DNA from: Treponema sp.
Lineage (GTDB): Bacteria; Spirochaetota; Spirochaetia; Treponematales; Treponemataceae
NCBI GenBank assembly: GCA_024699205.1
Contig: JAILQA010000057.1
Location: forward strand, 1-9,624
Reading direction: 5' to 3'
DNA: 9,624 nucleotides
Shown: piece by piece, positions 1 to 5,980 of the stretch
How the letters are laid out: each line of letters begins with the position of its first letter
Position numbering within the stretch: the stretch's first letter is position 1
Position numbers and translations under genes: made by a program
Notes under the pieces: model-generated
What the model was told of the DNA's origin: nothing
What the model saw: the letters and a program-made list of their open reading frames with translations, nothing else
The model's database searches: none

Positions 1-64
1 GCTTGTATAGAAAAAAGCTGATAACCAATAAAACTGTTGCCAAATTAACTATTTGGGAGGTTTT

Positions 65-1423
65 ATGCGTCAGTTTTATCTTTCAAAAAATTCCTGTGGT
101 TATTATCGGGTACATTTTATTGATCCTGTTACAGGCTTACAGGGTGTTGGAAAAAGTACGCACACTAAAGACAGGGATGAAGCAATCCTTATCGCTTCTG
201 AGTGGTTAAAAGAGGGTGTGCCGGTTGCACGAAGTGATTCCAGAGCTTTTGTAACTGGTAACTGCGATAGAAAAAGTCATTTGCAAACAAAAACTGATAA
301 CACGAAAAAAAGCCTGTTAGACAATCTTACAGAATCTGATATTGCACAGCTTCAAAAGCGGCTTTTAGAAACAAATGTAAAGACAGAAACCGTTGAGTTA
401 AAACCTGACCAAATAGAACCAGCTAAACCTGTTAAACCAAAAAACAGCGGATTACCTTTGTGTGAAACCATAGAAAACTTCTGGGATTATGATAATTCTG
501 AGTTTATTAAGCGTTCGATTCTGAAAGGTCATACGATTTCTAAAAAACACGCTTTCTGCATGAAATCTTATGTTAAAAATTACTGGCGGCCATATTTTGG
601 CGATGATAAATGCATTGAAGACTTAACACTTGCTGAAATGGATGACTTTCTTTTTGACTTATACGACCAGAAAGAACTAAAAAGCGAAACCGTTAATAAA
701 AATATAAACTGCGCAAATAAGTGTTTTAAATACCTTTTATCACAGAAAAAAATTAAGGAAAACCCGATTGAAGGAATTGAAAGATTTAAAACTGACAACG
801 AAGAGCGTGGAATTCCGACTGAGCAGGAAGTCAGGGAACTTTTAAACATTGAATGGGAAAATGATACTGCAAAACTTGCTTTTGAGATTGCAGCTTTCTA
901 TGGCCTTAGAGCTGGTGAAATAAGCGGTTTACGTGTATGTGATGTAGATGCCGTAGGCAATATGCTTCATATCCGGCACAGCTGGAGCGAAATGGATAAA
1001 TTAAAAAGTACCAAAAATAAAGATACACGGGATTTACCGATTGACCATTCTATTGCGCTGCAGCTTTTAAGCCTTGCAAGGCAAAACCCGAACTGTAATG
1101 AATTAAGTTTTATATTTTTTGCACCAAAGAATAATTCAGAGCCTTTTTATCCTGGCTATTATGCAGATTGTTTTTATAAAGCCCTTGAGCAGATTGGAGT
1201 TAGTAAAGCTGAACGCGAAGACAGAAACATTGTATTTCACAGCCTGAGACATTTCTGTGCAACAATACTTTCCCAGAGAGCTGATATGAAGACTGTTCAG
1301 AGCATTATGGGCCACCGTTCTGAAATTATGACTGAACTTTATTCTAGCCATGACTGCCTTGAAAAGAGTAACAACATAAAAACCATTATGAATGATACCT
1401 GGAAGTCTTTTATTTCCGCATAA
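65..1423 (+). CDS. Tyrosine recombinase / phage-type integrase
   Basis: This is a site-specific tyrosine recombinase that would integrate and excise the element. Residue numbers are from the ATG at 65, giving 452 aa. The N-terminal 50 or so residues look like an arm-binding domain. They are followed by a polar linker, a helical core-binding domain (about 140-235) and the catalytic domain (about 250-440). The catalytic set is complete: Arg282 in GLRAGE, a beta-hairpin lysine (Lys314 or Lys317), His392 and Arg395 in HSLRH, His417 in MGHRS, and the nucleophile Tyr426 in ELYSSH. I chose the ATG at 65 over the TTG at 53 because GGGAGG lies at 55-60, immediately before it. The length is normal for a phage or integrative-element enzyme. 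An excisionase-like gene follows after a terminator, as expected for a mobile element. IntI-type integron integrase is unlikely because I see no IntI-specific extra helix. Confidence 0.95.
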   Translation: MRQFYLSKNSCGYYRVHFIDPVTGLQGVGKSTHTKDRDEAILIASEWLKEGVPVARSDSRAFVTGNCDRKSHLQTKTDNTKKSLLDNLTESDIAQLQKRLLETNVKTETVELKPDQIEPAKPVKPKNSGLPLCETIENFWDYDNSEFIKRSILKGHTISKKHAFCMKSYVKNYWRPYFGDDKCIEDLTLAEMDDFLFDLYDQKELKSETVNKNINCANKCFKYLLSQKKIKENPIEGIERFKTDNEERGIPTEQEVRELLNIEWENDTAKLAFEIAAFYGLRAGEISGLRVCDVDAVGNMLHIRHSWSEMDKLKSTKNKDTRDLPIDHSIALQLLSLARQNPNCNELSFIFFAPKNNSEPFYPGYYADCFYKALEQIGVSKAEREDRNIVFHSLRHFCATILSQRADMKTVQSIMGHRSEIMTELYSSHDCLEKSNNIKTIMNDTWKSFISA

Positions 1424-1451
1424 CAACTTACCCACAGGTAATAAAATCTGT

Positions 1452-1482
1452 CCCCAGGGTCGACTATATTTGTACCCCCAGG
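1452..1482. repeat. Repeated CCCCAGG heptamers between integrase and excisionase genes
   Basis: The heptamer CCCCAGG occurs at 1452-1458 and 1476-1482, 24 bp apart. GTCC at 1449-1452 (with a one-base overlap) and GGAC after the second copy give the stretch a loose inverted symmetry. Short repeats beside int and xis are often recombinase or excisionase binding sites, but nothing here proves that. Confidence 0.25.
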
Positions 1483-1504
1483 ACATTATTATTTCTTTAT
1501 TCTT

Positions 1505-1535
1505 AAGCCATAGCCAAACCGCTATGGCTTTTTTT
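1505..1535 (+). terminator. Intrinsic terminator after the integrase gene
   Basis: A perfect 10-bp stem (1505-1514 with 1521-1530) encloses the 6-nt loop CAAACC and runs straight into T residues up to 1535. It separates the integrase gene from the excisionase-like gene, whose start follows 15 bp later. Readthrough would still be needed if the two share a promoter. Confidence 0.85.
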
Positions 1536-1550
1536 GTTCCCGGGGGATTT

Positions 1551-1766
1551 ATGTCAGAAATTGAAAACATGGAATTGCTGAACATTGATGAAGCTGCAAG
1601 CTATCTGAAATTCAGTAAGACATTTTTATACCGGCTTACCAAAGAGAAAAGGATACCTCATGTGAACTTTGGGCGGCATTTAATATTCCGCAAGCAGGAT
1701 TTGTATAACTGGCTTGGAAGCATGGTAACGGGTAATTGTGTGACAAGTTTTGTCGTTAATAAATAA
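1551..1766 (+). CDS. Excisionase-family small HTH DNA-binding protein
   Basis: A 71-residue protein of the MerR-like 'excisionase family' helix-turn-helix type. The diagnostic pattern is clear: a leading LLNIDEAASYL, then the FSKTFLYRLTKEKRIP recognition segment, then the FGRHLIFRKQDLYNWL wing. Together they span about residues 9-55. Such proteins bind near att sites and tilt the integrase reaction towards excision, or act as small regulators. The start is the ATG at 1551, with a G-rich GGGGGA at 1542-1547 before it; the same frame is open further upstream but that part overlaps the integrase end and the terminator. Its position just downstream of an integrase supports the Xis role. A general MerR-like regulator is the alternative. 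Confidence 0.8.
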   Translation: MSEIENMELLNIDEAASYLKFSKTFLYRLTKEKRIPHVNFGRHLIFRKQDLYNWLGSMVTGNCVTSFVVNK

Positions 1767-1768
1767 TT

Positions 1769-1798
1769 TTCAACGTCCGGTTGAAGCAGATTTTTTTT
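1769..1798 (+). terminator. Weak hairpin followed by an eight-T run
   Basis: TTCAAC (1769-1774) pairs with GTTGAA (1780-1785) around a 5-nt loop. After GCAGA comes a T8 run at 1791-1798. The short stem and 5-nt gap make it a poor terminator; it could be an attenuator between the excisionase-like gene and the next gene. Confidence 0.3.
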
Positions 1799-1846
1799 GA
1801 TAGTTGTAAAGGAGAATTATTGGAATTGGCAGATGAGGGAGCTGTT

Positions 1847-2350
1847 ATGACATCCGCAAATGTAAACAGTGAACTTAAACCGCGGTGGGAGATTTGGGAA
1901 AAGAGGCTGAACGGCGAAAGTCCTAAGGCATTTAAGGCATTCTGTCTGTTTCGGTCTATGGGCTACAAGCGGAGCATTAAAGCCTGTCTTGAGCTTAACG
2001 GAATTGACCAGAGCAAATACGGAAGCTGGGCAAGGTATGCAAGACTTTTTAACTGGAGGAAAAGAGCTGCAGCCTATGATGAACACATAGCGCGCCAGAC
2101 AGAAAAAGAGCTTCTGGCAGAGCGTGTTGAACGTAAGAAACGGCAGATGGAAATGTTAAACGGTTTTGATGAACTTGTCGGAAAGCGGCTTAAAACCTTA
2201 AAGCCTGAAGAGTTAAATGCTGACGGTGCAATGGATTTGCTTGAGCGTTCTGCAAAGCTTGATTCATTCATTACCGGAAGTGACAAGGAAAACAAAGCCG
2301 TACAGGGAGAGTTAAACATTTCTTTTGTTGATTCACAGGAATACAATTAA
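1847..2350 (+). CDS. Phage small-terminase-like DNA-binding protein
   Basis: With the ATG at 1847 this is 167 aa. The segment around residues 28-82 carries the pattern seen in many phage proteins annotated as small terminase subunits: an AFCLFRSMG lead-in, an HTH-like KRSIKACLE stretch, then WARYARLFNWRKRAAAYDEH. A highly charged helix of Glu, Arg and Lys follows (about 82-105), probably coiled, then an acidic tail. Small terminases recognise phage DNA and load it onto the large terminase motor. No large-terminase gene follows, which is odd for an intact prophage but known for satellites. Start choice: GAGGGA at 1835-1840 precedes the ATG at 1847; TTG at 1820 with AAAGGAG at 1808-1814 is a real alternative that adds nine residues. 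The family is called from the motif pattern only. Confidence 0.6.
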   Translation: MTSANVNSELKPRWEIWEKRLNGESPKAFKAFCLFRSMGYKRSIKACLELNGIDQSKYGSWARYARLFNWRKRAAAYDEHIARQTEKELLAERVERKKRQMEMLNGFDELVGKRLKTLKPEELNADGAMDLLERSAKLDSFITGSDKENKAVQGELNISFVDSQEYN

Positions 2351-2400
2351 TATCCGTCGTAACATTCGGGCTTAAGAATTCTCTTTTCATTTGCCAGCCG
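2338..2400. repeat. Diverged direct repeat, copy 1
   Basis: About 63 bp, covering the last codons of the small-terminase-like gene and the sequence after it. It matches 3279-3341 in order with small gaps. The best-kept part is AATTCTCTTTTCAT-Y-TGCCAGCCG with one mismatch (2377-2400). The two copies bracket the DUF2249 gene. Confidence 0.7.
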
Positions 2401-2412
2401 GTTTTGAGATGG

Positions 2413-2470
2413 CCTTCTCCGATAGCAATGATGATGACTTTGCAAGATTGGAGAAGGATATCATTTTTTT
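2413..2470 (+). terminator. Hairpin with T-run after the small-terminase-like gene
   Basis: CCTTCTCC (2413-2420) pairs with GGAGAAGG (2450-2457). The stem extends inward by three more pairs, including one G-T, leaving a loop of about 23 nt. After ATATCA there is an eight-T run starting at 2464. On the minus strand there is no T-run after the stem, so it would serve the + strand operon. Confidence 0.55.
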
Positions 2471-2484
2471 TAATTTATAATACC

Positions 2485-3195
2485 TTAAACTTTTACATCC
2501 GGATTAGATTCTCCGAATTTTTCTTTTAGTTCCGAACAGATTGTTTTTCGATTTGTTCCTGCTTTTTCTCTGTTTTTTATATGCTTATAAGCTTTGAACA
2601 ATGTTGATGGTTCAATTTCTGAAGCAAAAAATCCTATACCCTGATTCCATGCAAGAAGTTCAAATACATCATCAAGAGCCTTACTGTCTATTCCTTGTAT
2701 ATAGGCTTTAACAAGTTCTCTTGTTGCCTGACGCATACGACCGGCACCAACAGCATTGGTAAGAGAAAGTAAAAGACGTATTTCATAAGGAAGATAACGT
2801 TTTTTGTTATTCCATGTTAAATCCCAAAAATTAACTGCCGTGTTTCCTAAATCTTCGTCAATCAAAGGAAAATTTAATAGTGCTGACGGCCGAAAAGGAA
2901 TTTCCATCCCTTTATCGTCCATTTTTGTTCTGTAAAAATAAACGTGCCATTCATTTTCTGAAATTTGCTCTGTAACTCTTTCAAAGCCTAAGCCTTCCAT
3001 AACTTCATATAACGGAAGCGGCTCAAACTTCTGGATAATTTCCAGACCTTCACCAATGTTCATTTTTGCTGCATTTTCCCTAAGGGCAGGGAAAAAATTA
3101 CCCTGAGCATTTCTTACATCCATTTTCTTAAAACCTGATATTAGTTCATACCATTCAGGTTTAAAGCTATCATTATTTGTTTGATTTTTGTTCAT
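2485..3195 (-). CDS. DUF2249-domain protein
   Basis: A 236-residue, probably cytoplasmic protein with no signal peptide or membrane segment. Residues about 24-90 form a DUF2249 domain, a TusA-like small alpha/beta fold: KKMDVRN at its start, then FFPALREN, GEGLEIIQKFEPLPLYEVMEGLGF and ISENEWHVYFYR (quoted in pieces). DUF2249 has no settled activity; relatives are linked to sulfur, metal or redox proteins. The C-terminal half (about 115-220) is mostly helical, and the region PYEIRLLLSLTNAVGAG loosely recalls carboxymuconolactone-decarboxylase/AhpD helices, but the Cys and His residues of that family are absent. The ATG at 3195 has a good AAAGAGGTG site just upstream (3202-3210, minus strand). 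It points against its neighbours and is bracketed by diverged repeats, so it looks like cargo. Confidence 0.8.
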   Translation of the reverse strand: MNKNQTNNDSFKPEWYELISGFKKMDVRNAQGNFFPALRENAAKMNIGEGLEIIQKFEPLPLYEVMEGLGFERVTEQISENEWHVYFYRTKMDDKGMEIPFRPSALLNFPLIDEDLGNTAVNFWDLTWNNKKRYLPYEIRLLLSLTNAVGAGRMRQATRELVKAYIQGIDSKALDDVFELLAWNQGIGFFASEIEPSTLFKAYKHIKNREKAGTNRKTICSELKEKFGESNPDVKV

Positions 3196-3278
3196 AAGTT
3201 ACACCTCTTTGACATAAGTTAGCCATAACTCACAGTGTATCATTATTTTATATTTTGTTAAATCGTTATTTTACTTTT

Positions 3279-3341
3279 GGAATTACAACCATATCCGTAG
3301 TTACGCATTCGCTTAATAATTCTCTTTTCATCTGCCAGCCG
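3279..3341. repeat. Diverged direct repeat, copy 2
   Basis: The partner of 2338-2400, lying on the other side of the DUF2249 gene. Similarity begins at GGAAT, continues through ATATCCGT and ATTCG-CTTAA, and is strongest at the TGCCAGCCG end. Beyond this point the two copies diverge. Confidence 0.7.
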
Positions 3342-3479
3342 CAAAAAGGCCGTCAGCCGGAAACTGTAAGAGACGGAAATATGGCGAAAAAAGCTGTCCT
3401 TGACAGATTCTTCCATAAAGCATACACTAACCTATGTTATCTATAACTAACAACCCAATATTAGCCACATCGGGTCTTT

Positions 3480-3551
3480 TGCAAGTTTGCTGAGGAAGAG
3501 TTCCACTTCTGCAGTGTAAGGAAAATGCTTCATCAAACTTGCATATTTTTT
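3480..3551 (+). terminator. Long nested hairpin with T-run
   Basis: TGCAAGTTTG (3480-3489) pairs perfectly with CAAACTTGCA (3534-3543). Inside are further short paired segments in register (TGA/TCA, GAAG/CTTC, TTCC/GGAA, CACT/AGTG) separated by bulges. ATATTTTTTT follows. It could be a terminator, a leader structure for the methyltransferase gene or a recombination-type folded site; the terminator reading is simplest. Confidence 0.55.
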
Positions 3552-3563
3552 TAGAGGTTAAAA

Positions 3564-3659
3564 ATGTTGAACAAAATTGAAATAGCAAAATATAAAAAAA
3601 TAAAAAAGTTGTCCAGTGAAGTGTTAATTTCTGGGACAGCCGCTTTTTTGGGGGAATAG
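3564..3659 (+). CDS. Possible 31-aa leader peptide before the methyltransferase gene
   Basis: ATG at 3564 opens a 31-residue frame ending at TAG 3657-3659, 4 bp before the methyltransferase ATG. AGAGG at 3553-3557 is placed as a ribosome binding site. The peptide is basic in its first half and hydrophobic near its end (SEVLISGTAAFLG). The close spacing would fit translational coupling. Against it, the best promoter candidate for the downstream gene lies inside this frame and no homologue is recognised. Confidence 0.25.
   Translation: MLNKIEIAKYKKIKKLSSEVLISGTAAFLGE
3567..3596 (+). promoter_or_regulatory. Candidate promoter for the methyltransferase gene
   Basis: TTGAAC at 3567-3572 and TATAAA at 3591-3596 are 18 bp apart, which would start a transcript about 60 nt before the ATG at 3664. 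The surroundings are very A-rich, so chance matches are likely. Confidence 0.35.
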
Positions 3660-3663
3660 AAAA

Positions 3664-4458
3664 ATGACTATTAATCTTGGTGATGTTGAGACAACTGCCC
3701 TGATTCCTGTGGCAATCAAGGCAAGCGAAAGCCTTCGTAAAAATCCACGTGTCCGGGACGAAATTGCAGTCGAAATGATAAAAAAACTCGGAATTGATAC
3801 TAAGCCATTTGATAAATTCATGTCGCATGAAGGAGTCATTGCAAGAACTGTAATGCTGGATAAAATGGTGGGAGATTTCATCGAAAAAAATCCATCGGCG
3901 GTAATCGTGAACATGGGAGCAGGCTTTGACAACCGTTTTTCCAGGATAGATAATGGTTCTATCTTCTGGTTTGACCTTGATTTACCGGATTCAATCGAGC
4001 TCAGGAAGAAAGTTTTTGATGAGCGGGAGCGGGTCTGTATGATTTCAGGCAGTGTGCTTGAGGAAGACTGGTGCGCATCTGTAAAGGCAGAAATTTCAAA
4101 GAGGAATTGTAAAGTGCTTTTTCTTGCCGAAGGGCTTTTTATGTATCTTACCCTGGAAGAAATTGCAAAACTTCTTGCTGTTTTAAAAACAAATTTCCCG
4201 GGCGGAACTCTGATTGCCGAGCAGAACAATCCCCTCATGGTCAAAAATCAGAAATACCACGACACTGTAAAAAACACGAATGCGGTCTTTAAAAGCGGTA
4301 CCAGGAGCGGTCAGGAAATTGCTGACCTGTGCGAGGGAATCCGTTTTGTGGAAGAGCACAGCTTTAACGAGGAAATGAAAAAACACTCAGTTCGCGGCCG
4401 GCTTTTTGCAAAACTGCTGCCAAAAATGAACGACCGCTGGGCTCGGTTTGAGTGGTAG
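3664..4458 (+). CDS. SAM-dependent O-methyltransferase, LCMT/TcmP family
   Basis: A 264-residue class I methyltransferase of the leucine-carboxyl-methyltransferase-like family (COG3315 type; known members methylate protein C-termini or polyketides). It would transfer a methyl group from S-adenosylmethionine to an unknown acceptor in the cytoplasm. Visible features: an N-terminal LGDVETTALIPVAIKASES, the SAM-binding loop NMGAGFDNRF (residues 83-92), the acidic FDLDLPDSIELR (103-114) and LFLAEGLFMYL (152-162). Length is typical and the frame is intact. GGGGG at 3650-3654 precedes the ATG. It sits between phage-type modules and is transcribed towards the truncated umuC gene, so it may be cargo or an old chromosomal gene beside a deletion end. 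The substrate cannot be inferred. Confidence 0.85.
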   Translation: MTINLGDVETTALIPVAIKASESLRKNPRVRDEIAVEMIKKLGIDTKPFDKFMSHEGVIARTVMLDKMVGDFIEKNPSAVIVNMGAGFDNRFSRIDNGSIFWFDLDLPDSIELRKKVFDERERVCMISGSVLEEDWCASVKAEISKRNCKVLFLAEGLFMYLTLEEIAKLLAVLKTNFPGGTLIAEQNNPLMVKNQKYHDTVKNTNAVFKSGTRSGQEIADLCEGIRFVEEHSFNEEMKKHSVRGRLFAKLLPKMNDRWARFEW

Positions 4459-4538
4459 AAAAGGGAAGAAAATAATAGATAAAAATAAAAATCTTGCTTT
4501 GTACGAAAGTGCGGCTTTATAAGTTTGTATCAGCATGT

Positions 4539-4560
4539 AAAAAAATCTTTTGGCGAAAAG
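4539..4560 (-). terminator. Weak terminator for the umuD'-umuC operon
   Basis: Read on the minus strand, CTTTT-CGCC-AAAAG (4560-4547) is followed directly by ATTTTTTT (4546-4539). The stem is only five A/T-rich pairs, but its position after the operon is right. Confidence 0.4.
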
Positions 4561-4613
4561 CTTAAATTCATAATGATTCTGCCATTTTTAGCCTGTGGTG
4601 GAATTTTATACTG

Positions 4614-4952
4614 TCATTTTGTGCTTGGATTTTTATTGTAGAGTTTTGCAAGTATCGAGTATTCTTCAATGTCCGGAGCGTACTCAAGATATATTGAAGT
4701 AATCCTCCGGCTAATGTCTGCATATAAAGTATAGTTACTTGAAAAGACAGTAACATTGTTCTGCTTGCATAATCCTTTAACCTTAAAATAAGGATCTCCA
4801 CGCTTTAATCCGCAGGCCTTAGCTTCCTTATTAAGTGCAATAATTATTCCGTCATTGTTAGATAAAACAGCTACAGGCTTACCACGTAAATCCGGACGGT
4901 AAATCTGCTCGCATGATGCATAAAAAGAGTTTCCGTCGGCATGTAAAATCAT
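4614..4952 (-). pseudogene. umuC: Truncated umuC (Y-family polymerase V catalytic subunit, 5' remnant)
   Basis: The first 100 residues match the UmuC N-terminus closely: ILHADGNSFYASCEQIYRPD, GKPVAVLSNNDG, RGDPYFK and FSSNYTLYAD, ending with IEEYSI. The first catalytic carboxylate (Asp6) is present. The next expected residues, the DEAF of SIDEAF that carries the Asp-Glu metal ligands, are missing. Instead the frame runs into LAKLYNKNPSTK and stops at 112 aa, against about 420 in the family. I see no continuing UmuC sequence in the downstream bases, so this looks like a deletion or insertion junction near 4653 rather than a simple frameshift. Its ATG overlaps the stop of the UmuD'-like gene (ATGA, 4949-4952), as in an intact operon. 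It cannot be an active polymerase. Confidence 0.85.
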
Positions 4953-5254
4953 GATTCTTTAACCGTATGAATTACATGGGTTACAACTCCTGTAATGTAT
5001 GTTTCTCCTTTTAGGTTGTAAACCCTTCCTAAATTAAACTGGCCATCAGCTTCATAGACTACAAGCGAGTTTAGATTTACTTTTTTTGACCTGTCTATTA
5101 TTAAAATGTCATTGTTATATATGCTCATATTAGTGTAATGATTGCTGTCTATCCGCATAAGGACTGTTGCTGCCGGATGTTTTATGAGTTCGTTATTTAA
5201 ATCTATACCGTTTGTTTCATAGCCCTGAGCGGGACTTGGAAAACCTGTAATCAT
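4949..5254 (-). CDS. UmuD'-like protein, starts at the cleavage point and lacks the protease residues
   Basis: A 101-residue homologue of the processed form UmuD', the partner that activates UmuC in translesion synthesis. It opens MIT-GFPSPAQGYE, where Gly4 matches Gly25 of E. coli UmuD, the first residue after self-cleavage; the cleavable arm and Cys24 are absent. IDLNNELIKHPAATVL and DILIIDRS continue the match. The catalytic serine (Ser60, in GDSM) aligns with His39 (SNHY), and the catalytic lysine (Lys97) aligns with Gly76. Compared with E. coli it also lacks about 17 residues between the lysine position and the last strand (ITGVVTHVI). Phage P1 HumD is a known precedent for a UmuD' gene. 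There is no Shine-Dalgarno site, and the promoter -10 ends 9 nt before the ATG. The frame is intact, so it may be expressed even though umuC is broken. Confidence 0.85.
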   Translation of the reverse strand: MITGFPSPAQGYETNGIDLNNELIKHPAATVLMRIDSNHYTNMSIYNNDILIIDRSKKVNLNSLVVYEADGQFNLGRVYNLKGETYITGVVTHVIHTVKES

Positions 5255-5263
5255 GATAAAACA

Positions 5264-5292
5264 ACTATAGTGTCAGTGTGTATATTTGTCAA
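5264..5292 (-). promoter_or_regulatory. Promoter of the umuD'-umuC operon
   Basis: On the minus strand TTGACA (5292-5287), 17 bp, TATAGT (5269-5264). This is a perfect -35, ideal spacing and a five-of-six -10. The predicted start near 5257 is only about 3 nt before the ATG at 5254, so the mRNA would be essentially leaderless. Confidence 0.8.
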
Positions 5293-5316
5293 TTAAAATA
5301 CTCAAATGAGTATTTA
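5286..5316 (+). promoter_or_regulatory. Candidate promoter of the S24 repressor gene
   Basis: TTGTCA at 5286-5291 overlaps the opposing -35 box. The best -10 is TATTTA at 5311-5316 (19-bp spacing) or AGTATT at 5309-5314 (17 bp). The operator palindrome lies between and over these boxes, so autorepression is expected. The transcript would start about 10 nt before the ATG at 5333, with no ribosome binding site. Confidence 0.45.
5296..5315. promoter_or_regulatory. Palindromic operator between divergent umuD' and repressor genes
   Basis: AAATACTCA-AA-TGAGTATTT is a perfect inverted repeat with 9-bp arms and a 2-bp centre. It touches the upstream edge of the umuD' -35 box and covers the spacer and -10 region of the repressor promoter. 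Placement and symmetry fit a dimeric HTH repressor, most simply the S24 repressor encoded next to it. Confidence 0.75.
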
Positions 5317-5332
5317 TTTATTTTAAAAATCG

Positions 5333-5968
5333 ATGTACTATGAATACATGGAAGCAGAAATATTCTGGAAGAAAGTAAAGCAGATTCTAACTGACCTGGA
5401 TAAAAAACAGGAATGGCTTTGTGAAAAAGCTTCTATACCGCTTTCTACATTAAGAAATAAAATCTCTATCAGCCGTATGCCGACTTTTGAAGAGGTAATT
5501 AAAATTCTTAAAGTCTTTGATATGTCTTTGGATGATTTTATTGCATACCCTGATACACCACAGAAAGACGTTATTAATATTCCGGTTTATGAGCAGGCTT
5601 TTTCTGCAGGTCACGGCCAGGAATTACCTGACCATGCAGAAATATTAGACTATGTAGCCTTACCAAATGAGCTTAAAAAATACAGAAATAATGTAAGGGC
5701 AGCCTACGTTCGCGGCGACAGTATGGAGCCTACATTTTTTGACGGTGATGTTATTTTATTTGATAATTTTGGCTACAACGGAACTGACGGCATTTATGCC
5801 ATTAACTATAAAGGGGCTGCCTTTGTAAAAAGATTGCAGCGTGATAAAGATTGTGTTCGCATTATTTCTGATAATAAGATTTATAAGGAAATGACTGAAA
5901 GCGGAGAAAGTGAGGACTTCCGTGTAGTCGGCAAAGTGCGGTATGTGATGCATAAGGTGCAGGGGTAA
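5333..5968 (+). CDS. S24-family phage repressor (CI/LexA-like, self-cleaving)
   Basis: A 211-residue transcriptional repressor of the CI/LexA type. Residues about 10-72 form the XRE-like HTH domain (KKQEWLCEKASIPLSTLRNK, then MPTFEEVIKILKVFD). The S24 peptidase domain follows: the Ala92-Gly93 cleavage site in AFSAGHG, the nucleophile Ser130 in RGDSMEPT and the general base Lys166 in FVKRLQ. All parts needed for RecA-stimulated self-cleavage are present, unlike in the neighbouring UmuD'-like protein. It would bind the palindrome at 5296-5315 and control the divergent umuD' operon and itself. The ATG at 5333 is the longest frame; ATG at 5348 (MEAEIFWKKVKQ) fits the usual N-terminus of the family equally well, and neither has a Shine-Dalgarno sequence. 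The chromosome's own LexA cannot be ruled out, but its context points to a mobile element. Confidence 0.9.
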   Translation: MYYEYMEAEIFWKKVKQILTDLDKKQEWLCEKASIPLSTLRNKISISRMPTFEEVIKILKVFDMSLDDFIAYPDTPQKDVINIPVYEQAFSAGHGQELPDHAEILDYVALPNELKKYRNNVRAAYVRGDSMEPTFFDGDVILFDNFGYNGTDGIYAINYKGAAFVKRLQRDKDCVRIISDNKIYKEMTESGESEDFRVVGKVRYVMHKVQG

Positions 5969-5980
5969 GAAATGACGGTT

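Noticed and set aside
3381..3446. A 21-codon frame starting MAKKAVLDRFF
   Set aside because: Too short to judge, no clear ribosome binding site and no continuation in other frames; it could be a leftover start of a lost phage gene.
5333..5968. The possibility that the repressor gene is the chromosomal lexA
   Set aside because: The XRE-type HTH, the divergent layout with umuD' and the phage-type neighbours fit a CI-like repressor better than the winged-helix LexA.
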